A DNA stretch of 64,000 nucleotides from Chlamydia caviae GPIC. Lineage in GTDB: Bacteria; Chlamydiota; Chlamydiia; Chlamydiales; Chlamydiaceae. The DNA is taken from the NCBI RefSeq assembly GCF_000007605.1, contig NC_003361.3, positions 124,001 through 188,000 of the forward strand, read 5' to 3'. This document shows, one piece after another, positions 8,894 to 18,808 of the stretch. Position numbers and translations under genes: made by a program. The first letter of the stretch is position 1; each line of letters opens with the position of its first letter. A model generated the notes under the pieces. It did not search any database. It was not told where the DNA came from and saw only the letters and a program-made list of their open reading frames with translations.

Positions 8894-9892
8894 ATGAAAA
8901 CGTTTTGGCATTTTTTGTCTAAAGGCTTCCTATCAATTCTAGGTTTATCTTTTGGAGTGGTTCTTGCCTTCTCTATTATCTTGGGATTTGTTGCTCTCTC
9001 CTCTGGGGGTGGCATTCAATTTGTGAATATGCCTAATGCTAAAGGGGAGATAAAAGATCTAGGCAAAGAGGCGCCAATTATTGCTGTATTAGAAATGAAG
9101 GATGTTATTGCCTCGAGTAGACATACGGAAAAAGTCATACAAGAAGCTATTATAGCACTAGATTCAGCACCTTATAAAGGTAGAGTGAAGGGCTTAATCA
9201 TTGATATGGATTGTCCTGGAGGAGAAGTATTTGAAATCGCCCGTGTATACTCAACAATCAAATTTTGGAAACAATGTACGAAGTGCCCTGTTTATGTTTT
9301 TGTAAATGGTCTTTGTGCCTCTGGCGGATATTATGTTGCTTGCGCTGCGGATAAAATTTACTCGACATCCTCATCTTTAATAGGTTCTGTAGGAGTGCTT
9401 TCTGGACCTTATTTCAATGTAAAAGAAGGTTTATCTCGTCATGGTGTGCAAAGTGATTTGCTTATATCCGGAAAAGATAAAGCTCCTATGAATCCTTATA
9501 CGGAATGGACAGCTAAAGATCGTGAAATTAGACAAGAGATCATAGACTATCTTTACGGTCAATTTGTTGATATCGTTGTAACGAATCGCCCGTTATTGAC
9601 TAAAGAAAAATTAGTTGGTGTTTTAGGTGCACGTTTATATTCTCCTGAAAAAGCTTTAGAAACAGGCTATATTGATGTTGTAAACGCAACTAAACAACAG
9701 GTTCTTGAGGATTTAGTTGCTGCTTGTGACATTGAAAATAACTACCGTGTGATCGGTTTAGGAAGCGATGGCTGGTTGAAAAAATTCATGTCATCAGCTG
9801 CTAACAGCCCATTAATCACAGGAAAGATTCAACATGAATTGCTCCCTAATCTAGATAATTCTACCAGTACATTTTACTATTTGGAGCCATGA
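8894..9892 (+). CDS. sohB: Signal peptide peptidase SppA/SohB-type serine protease (peptidase S49)
   Basis: A 332-residue membrane-anchored protease. The N-terminus has one hydrophobic anchor (about residues 10-38, GFLSILGLSFGVVLAF). The S49 catalytic Ser lies in CASGGYYVACAADKI, followed by the family segment GSVGVLSG, and the general-base Lys is likely in ISGKDKAPMNPY. Such enzymes degrade leftover signal peptides in the membrane. The ATG at 8894 is preferred; a TTG six codons earlier is possible. It is the short, single-domain form. It sits alone between npt2's terminator and polA. Confidence 0.9.
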   Translation: MKTFWHFLSKGFLSILGLSFGVVLAFSIILGFVALSSGGGIQFVNMPNAKGEIKDLGKEAPIIAVLEMKDVIASSRHTEKVIQEAIIALDSAPYKGRVKGLIIDMDCPGGEVFEIARVYSTIKFWKQCTKCPVYVFVNGLCASGGYYVACAADKIYSTSSSLIGSVGVLSGPYFNVKEGLSRHGVQSDLLISGKDKAPMNPYTEWTAKDREIRQEIIDYLYGQFVDIVVTNRPLLTKEKLVGVLGARLYSPEKALETGYIDVVNATKQQVLEDLVAACDIENNYRVIGLGSDGWLKKFMSSAANSPLITGKIQHELLPNLDNSTSTFYYLEP

Positions 9893-9922
9893 TTCTGATT
9901 AATTAGTAAGCGGAGAGAATCA

Positions 9923-12532
9923 GTGAGAAAGATCTTTATTTTAGATGCTTCAGGATTTGTTTTCAGGGCATATTTTGCTCTCCCAGATATGAAAAATTCT
10001 TCTGGAGAAGGAACCCAGGCTGTTTTCGGCTTTATTCGTTCTATTAATAAATTAATTAAAGAGTTCTCTCCGAGTCATATGGTGGCCGTATTTGACGGCC
10101 CAAATAATAAACAAAGTCGTAGAGAGATTTATGCCGATTATAAAAGTAATCGAGAACAGAAAGAAGAGAATCTCTACCAACAAATTCCTGTAGTTAAAGA
10201 ATACTGCAGTTTGCTTGGTTTGTCCTATCTAGAAGTAGAAGGAGTAGAGGCTGATGATGTTATAGCTAGCGCTACAAGGCAAGCTGTGTCAGAAGGCTAT
10301 CAAGTCTGTATATGTACCGCAGATAAAGATCTACTTCAACTGGTGGGGCCTAATGTTGTTGCTCTAAATCCATGGAAAGATCAACCAGAAATTGATGAAA
10401 ACCGTGTCATAGATATCTATGGCATCCCTCCAACAGGAATATCAGATTATCTAGCCTTAGTTGGTGATACTTCTGATAATATTCCTGGAGTTTCTGGATG
10501 TGGGCCTAAGAAAGCAACGGCCCTGTTACAAAAATATCATTCCGTAGAAGGTATTTTAGAAAATCTTGATGAGTTGACAGGATCTACTCACAAGATGCTT
10601 TCGGAGCAAAAAGATGTTTTATTATTAAGTAAAAGTCTTGCGGTATTAAACGACGCTATACCTCTTCCTAAGAGGATAGATGAATTAAAGTTCCCACTTT
10701 ATGAAGCGCATCAGGAAGAGTTGAATGCTTTCTATATGCGGCAAGGCTTTAAAACTTTAGTACAGCAGGTTGAGGAAGCATCTAGCGTAGATGTTGAGAT
10801 AATCAATAATAATAAACAGTTGGCTCACGTACTTTCTACTTTGCATGGGAAAAGCGTGGCTTTTTCTGTTGGTTATAAGGGGAGCTTTCTTCCCTCTTTA
10901 ACTTTAATGGGAGTGGCTTTAGCTAGCGATGATGATGTTTATTATGTTGATATAGAACATGCTTTAGACGATGTTCTCACGCCGCTACAATATTTCTTCA
11001 GAAGAGAAGATACTACATTCTATGGTTACAACATAAAGAGAGATAATCATGCACTAAAGAATGCGGGTATTCATGTGCATAATATAGCTCTAGATTTAGC
11101 TTTGGCTGAACATTTGATTAATGGAGGAGCTAAGATTTCATACCAAACGCTTCTTATGGATCACGGATTAGTTAGTTCTGCAGGCAGATATGGAAAGGAA
11201 TGGGGGCAATTAAGCTTGCCTATAGCAAAGTCTCCAGCAAATCCTGCGCAATATTTTGGGGGATTTGTTTCTCATTTGCCCAAGATAAAAAAATCGTTGC
11301 TAGAAGAATTGAAGATAAAAGGAGTAGAAGATCTTTTTTTCAATATGGAAATGCCCTTAGAGAAAGTTCTTTTTACTATCGAAAGAAACGGCATGCCTTT
11401 GGATGTTGAAGATCTTCAGGAGTTAGAAAGAATTCTATCAGAAGAATTAGCAATGCTTACTGATGATATTTATACGTTAGCCGGAGCCCCTTTTAATATT
11501 AAATCTCCTAAGCAGTTGTCAGAGGTTTTATACAATAAACTTGGTCTGAAACCTATAGATAAGGCTCGATCTACTAAGGCAGAAGTTTTAGAAGCTTTAT
11601 CGGGTGAACATGAAATTATTGAGAAGATTTTAGCCTTCAGAGCTGTTGAGAAGTTGTTGTCTACTTATGTTAAGGCCTTGCCTAGACAAGTGGATCCTAG
11701 CACCTCTAGAATTCATCCTACATTTAATCAAATGGGTACGGTGACGGGAAGACTGGCTTGTCAAGATCCCAATCTACAAAACATTCCCATACGCTCTGAG
11801 CGGGGAAGATTATTAAGAAAGGCGTTCTGTAATACTCATCAGAATAATTATTTTTTATCTGCAGATTATTCTCAAATTGAGTTAAGATTCCTGGCGCATT
11901 TGAGCCAAGATGAGTCGTTGAAATTGGCCTTTGAGTCGCGAGAAGACATACATACGTTTACTGCCTCGCAGGTATTTCATGTCCCATTGGAAGAAGTCAC
12001 CAAACAACAGCGCATGCAGGCAAAGACTGTGAATTTCGGTATTATCTATGGGCAACAAGCTTATGGATTGTCAAAAATTTTAAAGATCAGTGTTTCAGAA
12101 GCTCAAAAGTTAATAGACGCATACTTTGATCGTTACCCTGAAGTAGCTCGTTTTATTAATGAAACGGTGAGTCAAGCTTGTGAAAATTTACGAGTGAAGA
12201 CTCTGCTAGGAAGAGAAAGGATCATAGATAATTGGACAGAATTTTCAAATTCTCGTGCTGCTTCAGGCCGTCTTGCTGTTAATACCCGTATACAAGGTAG
12301 CGCTGCTGAATTGATAAAGCTGGCAATGTTACAACTTTCTGATGCGTTGGAAAAACGCAAATTGAAAAGTCGTATGTTGTTACAGATACATGACGAGCTG
12401 ATTTTCGAAGTTCCTGAGGAAGAGAAAGAAGAAATGCAAACTTTAGTGCGCGATATAATGGAATCTGCAATGATTTTATCTGTCCCGCTAGTTGTGAATA
12501 TCTTAATTGGAAAAAATTGGGCAGAATGTTAG
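9923..12532 (+). CDS. polA: DNA polymerase I
   Basis: An 869-residue family A polymerase for gap filling and Okazaki fragment processing. Starts at GTG with GGAGAG upstream. The N-terminal 5'-nuclease domain (about 1-285) holds the Asp motifs EGVEADDVIAS, CTADKDLLQL and LVGDTSDNIPGVSGCG. The polymerase domain carries motif A DYSQIELRFLAHLSQ, motif B RMQAKTVNFGIIYGQ and motif C LLQIHDELIFEV. The middle 3'-5' exonuclease-like domain (about 290-480) lacks the DxE motif (reads VAFSVGYKGS), so proofreading is probably lost. Its last 7 bases overlap coaE. Confidence 0.96.
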   Translation: MRKIFILDASGFVFRAYFALPDMKNSSGEGTQAVFGFIRSINKLIKEFSPSHMVAVFDGPNNKQSRREIYADYKSNREQKEENLYQQIPVVKEYCSLLGLSYLEVEGVEADDVIASATRQAVSEGYQVCICTADKDLLQLVGPNVVALNPWKDQPEIDENRVIDIYGIPPTGISDYLALVGDTSDNIPGVSGCGPKKATALLQKYHSVEGILENLDELTGSTHKMLSEQKDVLLLSKSLAVLNDAIPLPKRIDELKFPLYEAHQEELNAFYMRQGFKTLVQQVEEASSVDVEIINNNKQLAHVLSTLHGKSVAFSVGYKGSFLPSLTLMGVALASDDDVYYVDIEHALDDVLTPLQYFFRREDTTFYGYNIKRDNHALKNAGIHVHNIALDLALAEHLINGGAKISYQTLLMDHGLVSSAGRYGKEWGQLSLPIAKSPANPAQYFGGFVSHLPKIKKSLLEELKIKGVEDLFFNMEMPLEKVLFTIERNGMPLDVEDLQELERILSEELAMLTDDIYTLAGAPFNIKSPKQLSEVLYNKLGLKPIDKARSTKAEVLEALSGEHEIIEKILAFRAVEKLLSTYVKALPRQVDPSTSRIHPTFNQMGTVTGRLACQDPNLQNIPIRSERGRLLRKAFCNTHQNNYFLSADYSQIELRFLAHLSQDESLKLAFESREDIHTFTASQVFHVPLEEVTKQQRMQAKTVNFGIIYGQQAYGLSKILKISVSEAQKLIDAYFDRYPEVARFINETVSQACENLRVKTLLGRERIIDNWTEFSNSRAASGRLAVNTRIQGSAAELIKLAMLQLSDALEKRKLKSRMLLQIHDELIFEVPEEEKEEMQTLVRDIMESAMILSVPLVVNILIGKNWAEC

Positions 12533-13134
12533 AATTATTAAAAGTTTCTATTACAGGGGATCTCTCTTCAGGAAAAACTGAAGCAAGTAGAGTTTTTCAA
12601 GATTTAGGTGCCTATGTAATTAGTGCTGATAAAGTTTCGCACAGTTTCCTTGTTCCTCACTCGCATATAGGTCGTCGCGTTATAGATCTTCTGGGACCAG
12701 AAGTTGTTGTTGATAATGCATTCGATAGGAAAGTCATAGCAGAGAAAGTTTTTGATAATTTAGTTCTTCTTCAGGCTTTAGAAGCTATTTTGCATCCTGA
12801 AGTGCGTCGGATTATTGAAGAACAATATTATCAAGTCGCTAAAGAGCGAAAGCATCCTCTGTTCATTGCTGAGGTGCCTTTATTGTACGAAATACATTAT
12901 GCGAAATGGTTTGATCGCGTCATTCTTATTACAGCAGATGAGAATATTCGTAGGGAAAGGTTTACCAAAAAAACTAATTGTTCTGATTTAAATTTTTATC
13001 AGAGATGTGCTCGGTTTTCTTCTAATGAAGAGAAAAAGATGCACGCCGATATTGTTATAGAAAATAACGGCACTAAAGAAGAATTACGTCATAAAGTCGA
13101 AGAATATTTTTACGCTTTAAAGGGAGCATTATGA
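12526..13134 (+). CDS. coaE: Dephospho-CoA kinase
   Basis: CoaE phosphorylates dephospho-CoA in the last step of coenzyme A synthesis. The 202-residue P-loop kinase has [15 protein letters not shown] as Walker A, the family's [14 protein letters not shown] (normally GA.v.dAD...) and [10 protein letters not shown] (V-P-L-L-E/F motif). I use the ATG at 12526, which overlaps the polA stop; a TTG three codons earlier also exists. The ATGA overlap with rho indicates coupled translation in polA-coaE-rho. Confidence 0.93.
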   Translation: MLELLKVSITGDLSSGKTEASRVFQDLGAYVISADKVSHSFLVPHSHIGRRVIDLLGPEVVVDNAFDRKVIAEKVFDNLVLLQALEAILHPEVRRIIEEQYYQVAKERKHPLFIAEVPLLYEIHYAKWFDRVILITADENIRRERFTKKTNCSDLNFYQRCARFSSNEEKKMHADIVIENNGTKEELRHKVEEYFYALKGAL

Positions 13135-14525
13135 AAGAAGAACGTTCTTCAGAAGTCTTGCCAAAGGTGAAAGAGAATAAAAAACATACATGTCCAGTGT
13201 TGCAAGAGAAGTCTTTTGCAGGAGAGTGTGCGGTAGTTACGGATACGGTTGATGAAAATCAGAACGTGACTATTACAAAAATTGCTAAATTGCAAAGGAT
13301 GGGAATTGAAGAGCTTAATGTATTAGCTCGTCAATACGGAGTGAAGAACATCGGGTCTCTCACCAAATCTCAAGTAGTATTTGAGATTGTGAAAGCAAAA
13401 TCTGAGCGTTCAGACGAGCTTTTGATTGGGGAAGGAGTTTTAGAAGTGCTTCCCGATGGATTCGGCTTTTTAAGATCTCCTACTTATAACTACCTCCCTT
13501 CGGCTGAAGACATTTATGTTTCCCCTGCTCAGATCCGTAGATTTGACTTAAAGAAGGGAGACACCATCATAGGTACGATACGTTCTCCAAAAGAGAAGGA
13601 AAAGTATTTTGCCTTATTAAAGGTAGATAAAATCAATGGATCTACCCCAGACAAAGCTAAGGAACGGGTTTTATTTGAAAACCTCACCCCTCTATATCCT
13701 AATGAAAGAATTGTTATGGAGATGGGGAAAGAGCATCTTGCTGAAAGGGTATTAGATCTTACAGCTCCCATTGGGAAAGGTCAAAGGGGACTTATTGTTG
13801 CTCCTCCACGTTCTGGAAAGACCGTCATTTTACAAAGCATAGCCCACGCTATTGCTGTTAATAATCCGGATATTGTTTTAATTGTTTTACTCATCGATGA
13901 GCGTCCTGAAGAAGTCACTGATATGATTCGTCAAGTGCGGGGTGAAGTTGTTGCTTCTACATTTGATGAGCAGCCAGAGAGACATATTCAGGTTGCGGAG
14001 ATGGTTATAGAAAAGGCTCGACGTCTAGTTGAACACGGAAAGGATGTTGTTATTCTTCTCGATTCTATTACACGTTTAGCTCGAGCTTACAACACTGTTC
14101 AACCGCATTCTGGAAAAATTTTGACGGGTGGTGTGGATGCTAGTGCTCTGCATAAACCAAAGAAATTCTTTGGCGCCGCTAGAAATATTGAAGGCGGGGG
14201 ATCATTAACCATTCTAGCTACAGCATTGATCGATACAGGATCTCGAATGGATGAAGTGATTTTTGAAGAGTTCAAAGGCACAGGAAATATGGAGCTTGTG
14301 CTTGATCGTCGTCTTTCTGATAGAAGGACCTATCCTGCAATCGATCTCATTAAGAGTGGTACCAGGAAAGAAGAACTCCTTTATCATCCTAGTGAGTTGG
14401 AAAAAGTTTACCTCTTCCGTCAGGCAATTGCTGATCTTACCGCTATTGATGCGATGCATTTGCTGTTGGGTAGATTAAAGAAAACGAATAGTAACGCAGA
14501 ATTTCTTCTTTCTTTAAAAGAATAG
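13131..14525 (+). CDS. rho: Transcription termination factor Rho
   Basis: Rho is the hexameric RNA-dependent ATPase that ends transcription. The 464-residue protein has an N-terminal extension of about 45 charged residues, then the Rho_N segment [15 protein letters not shown], the cold-shock-like RNA-binding domain ([15 protein letters not shown]), and the ATPase with Walker [14 protein letters not shown], Walker [16 protein letters not shown] and the Q/R-loop segment [22 protein letters not shown] overlap with coaE; a strong intrinsic terminator follows about 50 bases downstream. Confidence 0.97.
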   Translation: MKEERSSEVLPKVKENKKHTCPVLQEKSFAGECAVVTDTVDENQNVTITKIAKLQRMGIEELNVLARQYGVKNIGSLTKSQVVFEIVKAKSERSDELLIGEGVLEVLPDGFGFLRSPTYNYLPSAEDIYVSPAQIRRFDLKKGDTIIGTIRSPKEKEKYFALLKVDKINGSTPDKAKERVLFENLTPLYPNERIVMEMGKEHLAERVLDLTAPIGKGQRGLIVAPPRSGKTVILQSIAHAIAVNNPDIVLIVLLIDERPEEVTDMIRQVRGEVVASTFDEQPERHIQVAEMVIEKARRLVEHGKDVVILLDSITRLARAYNTVQPHSGKILTGGVDASALHKPKKFFGAARNIEGGGSLTILATALIDTGSRMDEVIFEEFKGTGNMELVLDRRLSDRRTYPAIDLIKSGTRKEELLYHPSELEKVYLFRQAIADLTAIDAMHLLLGRLKKTNSNAEFLLSLKE

Positions 14526-14578
14526 ATTAAAAGAGCGCATCGTTTCTATTTTTTGAAATACTTTGATAAGTAAGAAAC

Positions 14579-14616
14579 CTACGGTCTTAATTATTAAGAC
14601 TGTAGATCTTATTTTT
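14579..14616 (+). terminator. Intrinsic terminator after rho
   Basis: A long stem CTACGGTCTTAA/TTAAGACTGTAG (14579-14605, one G-T wobble, tight loop) followed by ATCTTATTTTT. It closes the polA-coaE-rho run. Confidence 0.8.
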
Positions 14617-14784
14617 CACGCGTCCTTTTCTAATGATATCTATGATTTAGCAAAGCTCGAGATCATGGATCTTTTTATCACTTCACGTGTTTTAGTCTTT
14701 TTTCTGTGTTGATGGGGAATTGCCTTGTCAACACATTAAGAAGAATACGAGATATAAAAAAGATTGTCTTGCTAGTTTTTAGCT

Positions 14785-15045
14785 CTATTTCCCGATAAGA
14801 ATCTCAGGGAAGATAACCAAAGAAGTCTCTTTGTCGGTGAGATATTTTCCCTGAGTGACTTTTTGTAAGATTTCTTGGGCTTGATGGTAATACTCATTGA
14901 GTTTTGCAACCTGTAACTCGGTTTCCGCAAGACTATAAATTCCTAAGTATTCTTTTTTTTGAAAGATTGCCACAGTTAGGGGAGGGTAATTGATTACTTG
15001 CAGTCCCTTAGTTAGGGGAATACCAAAAAATAAACGAATAAGCAT
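14785..15045 (-). CDS. Hypothetical protein, 86 aa
   Basis: A small protein of unknown function, divergent from the OPRT gene. Start chosen at the ATG at 15045, closely preceded by AAGGAT; a TTG at 15084 would add 13 residues (TKYKNSHYKHKD) and has no clear ribosome binding site. Begins MLIRLFFGIPLTKGLQ and is mixed alpha/beta in look, with a helical middle (AETELQVAKLNEYYHQAQ). No signal peptide or membrane segment. From memory a small unknown protein occupies this place (near glgC and rho) in C. trachomatis too, which supports a real gene. Confidence 0.6.
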   Translation of the reverse strand: MLIRLFFGIPLTKGLQVINYPPLTVAIFQKKEYLGIYSLAETELQVAKLNEYYHQAQEILQKVTQGKYLTDKETSLVIFPEILIGK

Positions 15046-15106
15046 ATCCTTATGCTTATAATGAGAGTTTTTGTATTTTGTCAAAAAACGATGAGGATAC
15101 CTGATA

Positions 15107-15727
15107 ATGATGAGCTTTGAAGAAGAGCAGCTTCGTGATCATGCTGTGGTTAACCTATACCGCATAGGGGCAATAAGATTCGGTGATTTTATTTTATCAG
15201 ACGGGAAAAAAACTCCTATTTATGTTGATATGCGCCTGGTTATCTCCTGTCCTGATGTTTTACAAACTATTGCTTCGTTGATTTGGCGTTTGCGTCCTTC
15301 TTTTAATAGCAGCCTGTTATGCGGAGTTCCTTATACAGCTCTTACTCTGGCTACATGCATATCTCTGAAGTATAACATCTCTATGGTGTTGAGAAGAAAA
15401 GAATTAAAACACCCAAATCAAGAAGATAAAATAAAAGTCGAAGGCTTATTTTCTCCAGGACAGACATGCTTAGTAATCAATGATGTTATTGCTTCGGGAC
15501 GTTCGATTTTAGATACCGCTAAGGCTTTAGAAGATGAGGGTTTAAATATTCGAGAATCCTTGGTTTTTTTAGACAGACAAGTCGGTGGTGCAGACGCATT
15601 AAAAGAGGCAGGTATTAAATTAAGATCCGTATTTACTCTAGAAGAACTCGTTAAGGCTCTACTTTCCAAATGTCAATTAAGCGAGACAGACGCAGCGATT
15701 GCCCGTACGCTTTTAGAAACTTTTTAA
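15107..15727 (+). CDS. pyrE: Orotate phosphoribosyltransferase (UMP synthase-type)
   Basis: A 206-residue phosphoribosyltransferase converting orotate and PRPP to OMP, or a related base salvage activity. Family segments: FGDFILSDGKKTPIYVDMR, CGVPYTALTLAT, VLRRKELK and the PRPP loop VINDVIASGRS (123-133). The pattern is nearest, by eye, to the OPRT half of eukaryotic UMP synthase (CGVPYTALPLAT, FLDRQ.GG). Two normally conserved positions differ: Lys of LKSG is Ser31, and the acidic pair before the PRPP loop reads N-D. There is no decarboxylase (pyrF) domain or other de novo pyrimidine gene nearby. RBS GATGAGGA upstream. Confidence 0.82.
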   Translation: MMSFEEEQLRDHAVVNLYRIGAIRFGDFILSDGKKTPIYVDMRLVISCPDVLQTIASLIWRLRPSFNSSLLCGVPYTALTLATCISLKYNISMVLRRKELKHPNQEDKIKVEGLFSPGQTCLVINDVIASGRSILDTAKALEDEGLNIRESLVFLDRQVGGADALKEAGIKLRSVFTLEELVKALLSKCQLSETDAAIARTLLETF

Positions 15728-15863
15728 TAGTTGTTCATTTTTATTCTATTTAATAACAAAAGCTTGGTTTTTATTATTAAATTAATCTAATCGCATTCTA
15801 ACTAGTTTGTGTAGCCTTTTTATTTGATTCTAATTTAAAATTGGGATTACAGAAGGCGGGCAA

Positions 15864-17192
15864 ATGATAGAAAATGATTTTCAGGGCTACTCCCCAAGTT
15901 ATCAGGCTTCTCATTTTTATAGAGATAAGGTTGGCGTTATTGTTTTATGTGGCGGTGAAGGGAAAAGATTGTCCCCTTTAACCTACTGGCGCTGTAAACC
16001 AACCGTATCATTTGGAGGAAGATATAAGCTCATTGATGTACCCATTTCCCATGCAATAGCTTCAGGATTTTCTAAGATTTTCGTAATAGGTCAATACCTT
16101 ACCTACACACTACAACAGCATCTTGTGAAGACGTATTTTTATCATGGAGTACTTCAAGATCGGATACATCTCCTTGCTCCTGAGGGGAGGGAGGGAAGTC
16201 AGGTATGGTATCAAGGAACCGCCGATGCTATTCGGCAGAACCTCTTGTATTTAGAAGATACAGAGATAGAGTATTTTCTAGTTTTATCTGGCGATCAGTT
16301 ATACAACATGGATTTTCGTAAGGTTGTAGACTACGCTATAGCTATGCAATCTGATATGGTAATAGTCGCACAGCCCATTCAGGAAAAAGATGCTTCAAGA
16401 ATGGGAGTGTTGCAAATAGATAAAGATGCAAATCTTGTAGACTTTTACGAAAAACCTCAGGAAGAAGAGATTTTAAATCGTTTTCGGCTATCTTCTGAGG
16501 ATTGTCGTAAACATAAGCTGGATCCTCAATATGGAAATTTCTTAGGGAATATGGGGATTTATCTCTTTCGAAGGGAAAGCCTATTTCAACTGCTACTAGA
16601 AGAACAAGGGGATGATTTTGGAAAGCATCTTATCCAAGCCCAAAAGCAACGCGGGTCGATAAAGACTTTCCTTTACGATGGCTACTGGACAGATATCGGA
16701 ACAATCGAATCTTATTATGAAGCGAATATTGCTTTAACACAAAGGCCTAAACCTCAGGTTCGTGGATTGAATTGCTACGATGATGCAGGAATGATCTATA
16801 GTAAGAATCATCATCTTCCTGGGACTATAGTTACAGATTCTATGATCTCCAGCTCTTTGCTTTGTGAAGGTGCTGTTATTGATTCTAGTAATGTATCCCA
16901 CAGCGTTGTGGGGATCCGTGGTGTGATAGGGAAAAATTCTATAATAGATCACTCTATTGTTATGGGAAATGACCGTTATGGCAATCCCCAACAAAACGCT
17001 TTAGGGATCGGGGATAATTGTGAAATTTATAAAACAATTATCGATGAGAACTGTAGAATCGGTAACGGGGTAAAACTCACGAATATCCAAGGGCATAAGG
17101 ATTATAATTCTCCTGATGGGAAGCTTGTCGTTAGGGATGGGATTATTATCATTCCTCGAGGAACTAGAATTCCTGATAATTATACCTTCTAA
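15864..17192 (+). CDS. glgC: Glucose-1-phosphate adenylyltransferase
   Basis: GlgC makes ADP-glucose for glycogen synthesis. The 442-residue protein has the nucleotidyltransferase N-terminus VIVLCGGEGKRLSPLTYWRCKPTVSFGG-type region, GTADAIRQN, the catalytic LSGDQLYNMDF, the sugar-phosphate site YDGYWTDIGTIESYYEAN and a C-terminal left-handed beta-helix (hexapeptide-like, about 300-440). Length matches bacterial GlgC. RBS AAGGCGGG before the ATG. It fits the chlamydial habit of storing glycogen. Confidence 0.95.
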   Translation: MIENDFQGYSPSYQASHFYRDKVGVIVLCGGEGKRLSPLTYWRCKPTVSFGGRYKLIDVPISHAIASGFSKIFVIGQYLTYTLQQHLVKTYFYHGVLQDRIHLLAPEGREGSQVWYQGTADAIRQNLLYLEDTEIEYFLVLSGDQLYNMDFRKVVDYAIAMQSDMVIVAQPIQEKDASRMGVLQIDKDANLVDFYEKPQEEEILNRFRLSSEDCRKHKLDPQYGNFLGNMGIYLFRRESLFQLLLEEQGDDFGKHLIQAQKQRGSIKTFLYDGYWTDIGTIESYYEANIALTQRPKPQVRGLNCYDDAGMIYSKNHHLPGTIVTDSMISSSLLCEGAVIDSSNVSHSVVGIRGVIGKNSIIDHSIVMGNDRYGNPQQNALGIGDNCEIYKTIIDENCRIGNGVKLTNIQGHKDYNSPDGKLVVRDGIIIIPRGTRIPDNYTF

Positions 17193-17306
17193 TAGGCGAT
17201 TTTTTATAATTCATAAAAATGACCCGGAACGTTTTTATCCGTCGAGATTTTAGCCTCATATCCATTAGACTATTCCTATAGTGACAATGCACGGATCGTC
17301 TTCCTT

Positions 17307-18050
17307 ATGCAGATATATGCAATAGCGGATTTACACCTGGCTATCGGAGTTCCTGAAAAGACCATGGAAATTTTTGGCGAGCCATGGATTTCCTATCACG
17401 AGAAAATCCGTGAACGGTGGGAAAAGATAGTCAATCCTGAAGATATCGTTTTGCTTCCCGGAGATATCTCTTGGGCTATGCATATCGAAGAAGCGAAAAA
17501 AGATTTCGCTTTCCTAGGTTCTCTCCCTGGAACTAAGTATATGATTCGTGGGAATCATGATTATTGGAGTTCCGCATCAACGACTAAAATAACACAAGTT
17601 CTTCCTGAAAATGTGCATTATCTAGCTCAAGGCTTTTCTCTACTACATCCGGAAATAGCTATTGTGGGAGTAAGGCTATGGGATAGCCCAACAATACGTG
17701 TAGCCCCTGAGTGTTTCCAATCTCCTCTTCCAGAGAAAGAGCGCCATTATAGTGAGAAAGATGAGAAAATTTTTTCAAGAGAGCTTGGAAGATTGCAAAG
17801 GGCTTTAGAAGCCGTTCCTCAGAATATCGAGCAAATTATTGTTATGACCCATTACCCACCTATCAGTAGTGATGGCACGCCAGGACCGGTATCGCAAATG
17901 CTTGAAGCTGATGGGAGAATATCACATTGCTTATTCGGTCATATGCATAAAGTATCCTCTCCTTTGAAAGGATTCGGAATGATCGGTACTATAGACTACA
18001 GGTTAGTTGCTGCTGATTATATAGATTTTATTCCCCAGGTTATACAGTGA
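17307..18050 (+). CDS. Calcineurin-like metallophosphoesterase
   Basis: A 247-residue cytoplasmic metallophosphoesterase. All five metal-ligand motifs are present: IADLHL (DxH), LLPGDISW (GD), IRGNHDYW (GNHD), MTHYPP and FGHMHK. Family members hydrolyse phosphodiesters or phosphomonoesters; the substrate is unknown here. Its stop overlaps the GTG of rsmD (GTGA), so the two are coupled, but the partner gives no clear functional hint. Confidence 0.88.
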   Translation: MQIYAIADLHLAIGVPEKTMEIFGEPWISYHEKIRERWEKIVNPEDIVLLPGDISWAMHIEEAKKDFAFLGSLPGTKYMIRGNHDYWSSASTTKITQVLPENVHYLAQGFSLLHPEIAIVGVRLWDSPTIRVAPECFQSPLPEKERHYSEKDEKIFSRELGRLQRALEAVPQNIEQIIVMTHYPPISSDGTPGPVSQMLEADGRISHCLFGHMHKVSSPLKGFGMIGTIDYRLVAADYIDFIPQVIQ

Positions 18051-18616
18051 AAATTCTTGCAGGCAAATATAAAGGGAAGTCTTTAAAAATTTTTTCTAAC
18101 CCTTCAGTGCGTCCTACGTGTGGGGTAGTCAAAGAGGCTGTTTTTAATATTTGCGCGGCTTATATTGAGGATGCCACATTTTTAGATCTCTTTTCTGGAG
18201 TAGGATCCGTAGGTTTTGAAGCTTTAAGCCGAGGAGCTTCTTCAGTGACTTTCGTAGATTCCTCTGCACAATCTGTACGTTTAATTCGGGCAAATAGCCA
18301 ATTATTGCATCCAGATTTGCCAGTTACCATTATGAAACAAGAAGCAAGATCCGCGATTCAGAGACTGACTAAAAAAGGTATGTCCTTCGATCTTATTTAC
18401 ATAGATCCTCCCTATAATCTTGAAAATCGCTATCTTGCAGCAGTATTAAGCGATATCGTTTTCGGCAAGATTTTGGATAAGGAAGGCTTACTATTTTTAG
18501 AAAATGCTTCAGTAGAACCTATTCTTGTTGAAGGCTTAGTCTTGAAGCGTAGAAGAAAATTAGGGGGAACATTTTTATCGGAATATATCCTTGACGATAG
18601 TTCGTGTTCGCTTTAA
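18047..18616 (+). CDS. rsmD: 16S rRNA (guanine-966-N2)-methyltransferase RsmD
   Basis: RsmD methylates G966 of 16S rRNA using SAM. The 189-residue protein begins MKILAGKYKGKSL (the family's G..rGr.l), has VRPTCGVVKEAVFNI, the SAM-binding motif FLDLFSGVGSVGFEALSRGA and the N6/N2-type catalytic motif IYIDPPYNL. Starts at GTG overlapping the upstream stop. Length is normal. Confidence 0.93.
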   Translation: MKILAGKYKGKSLKIFSNPSVRPTCGVVKEAVFNICAAYIEDATFLDLFSGVGSVGFEALSRGASSVTFVDSSAQSVRLIRANSQLLHPDLPVTIMKQEARSAIQRLTKKGMSFDLIYIDPPYNLENRYLAAVLSDIVFGKILDKEGLLFLENASVEPILVEGLVLKRRRKLGGTFLSEYILDDSSCSL

Positions 18617-18808
18617 GAGATATTCTACAAAACGCTTAACATTAAACAACTAGTGTGTTTTTTGTTTTTATAAGCACCTTTTTTAGCTTTTTAGCCATTC
18701 TTTCAAAAAGTTTTTGTTCAGAGTTTATCTTAGATAGCATACTGGATAAAATTTCTTTTGTAGAATATGATGCGAAAAATAAGTCTGGAATCCGAGGCGT
18801 GAGTTAGC

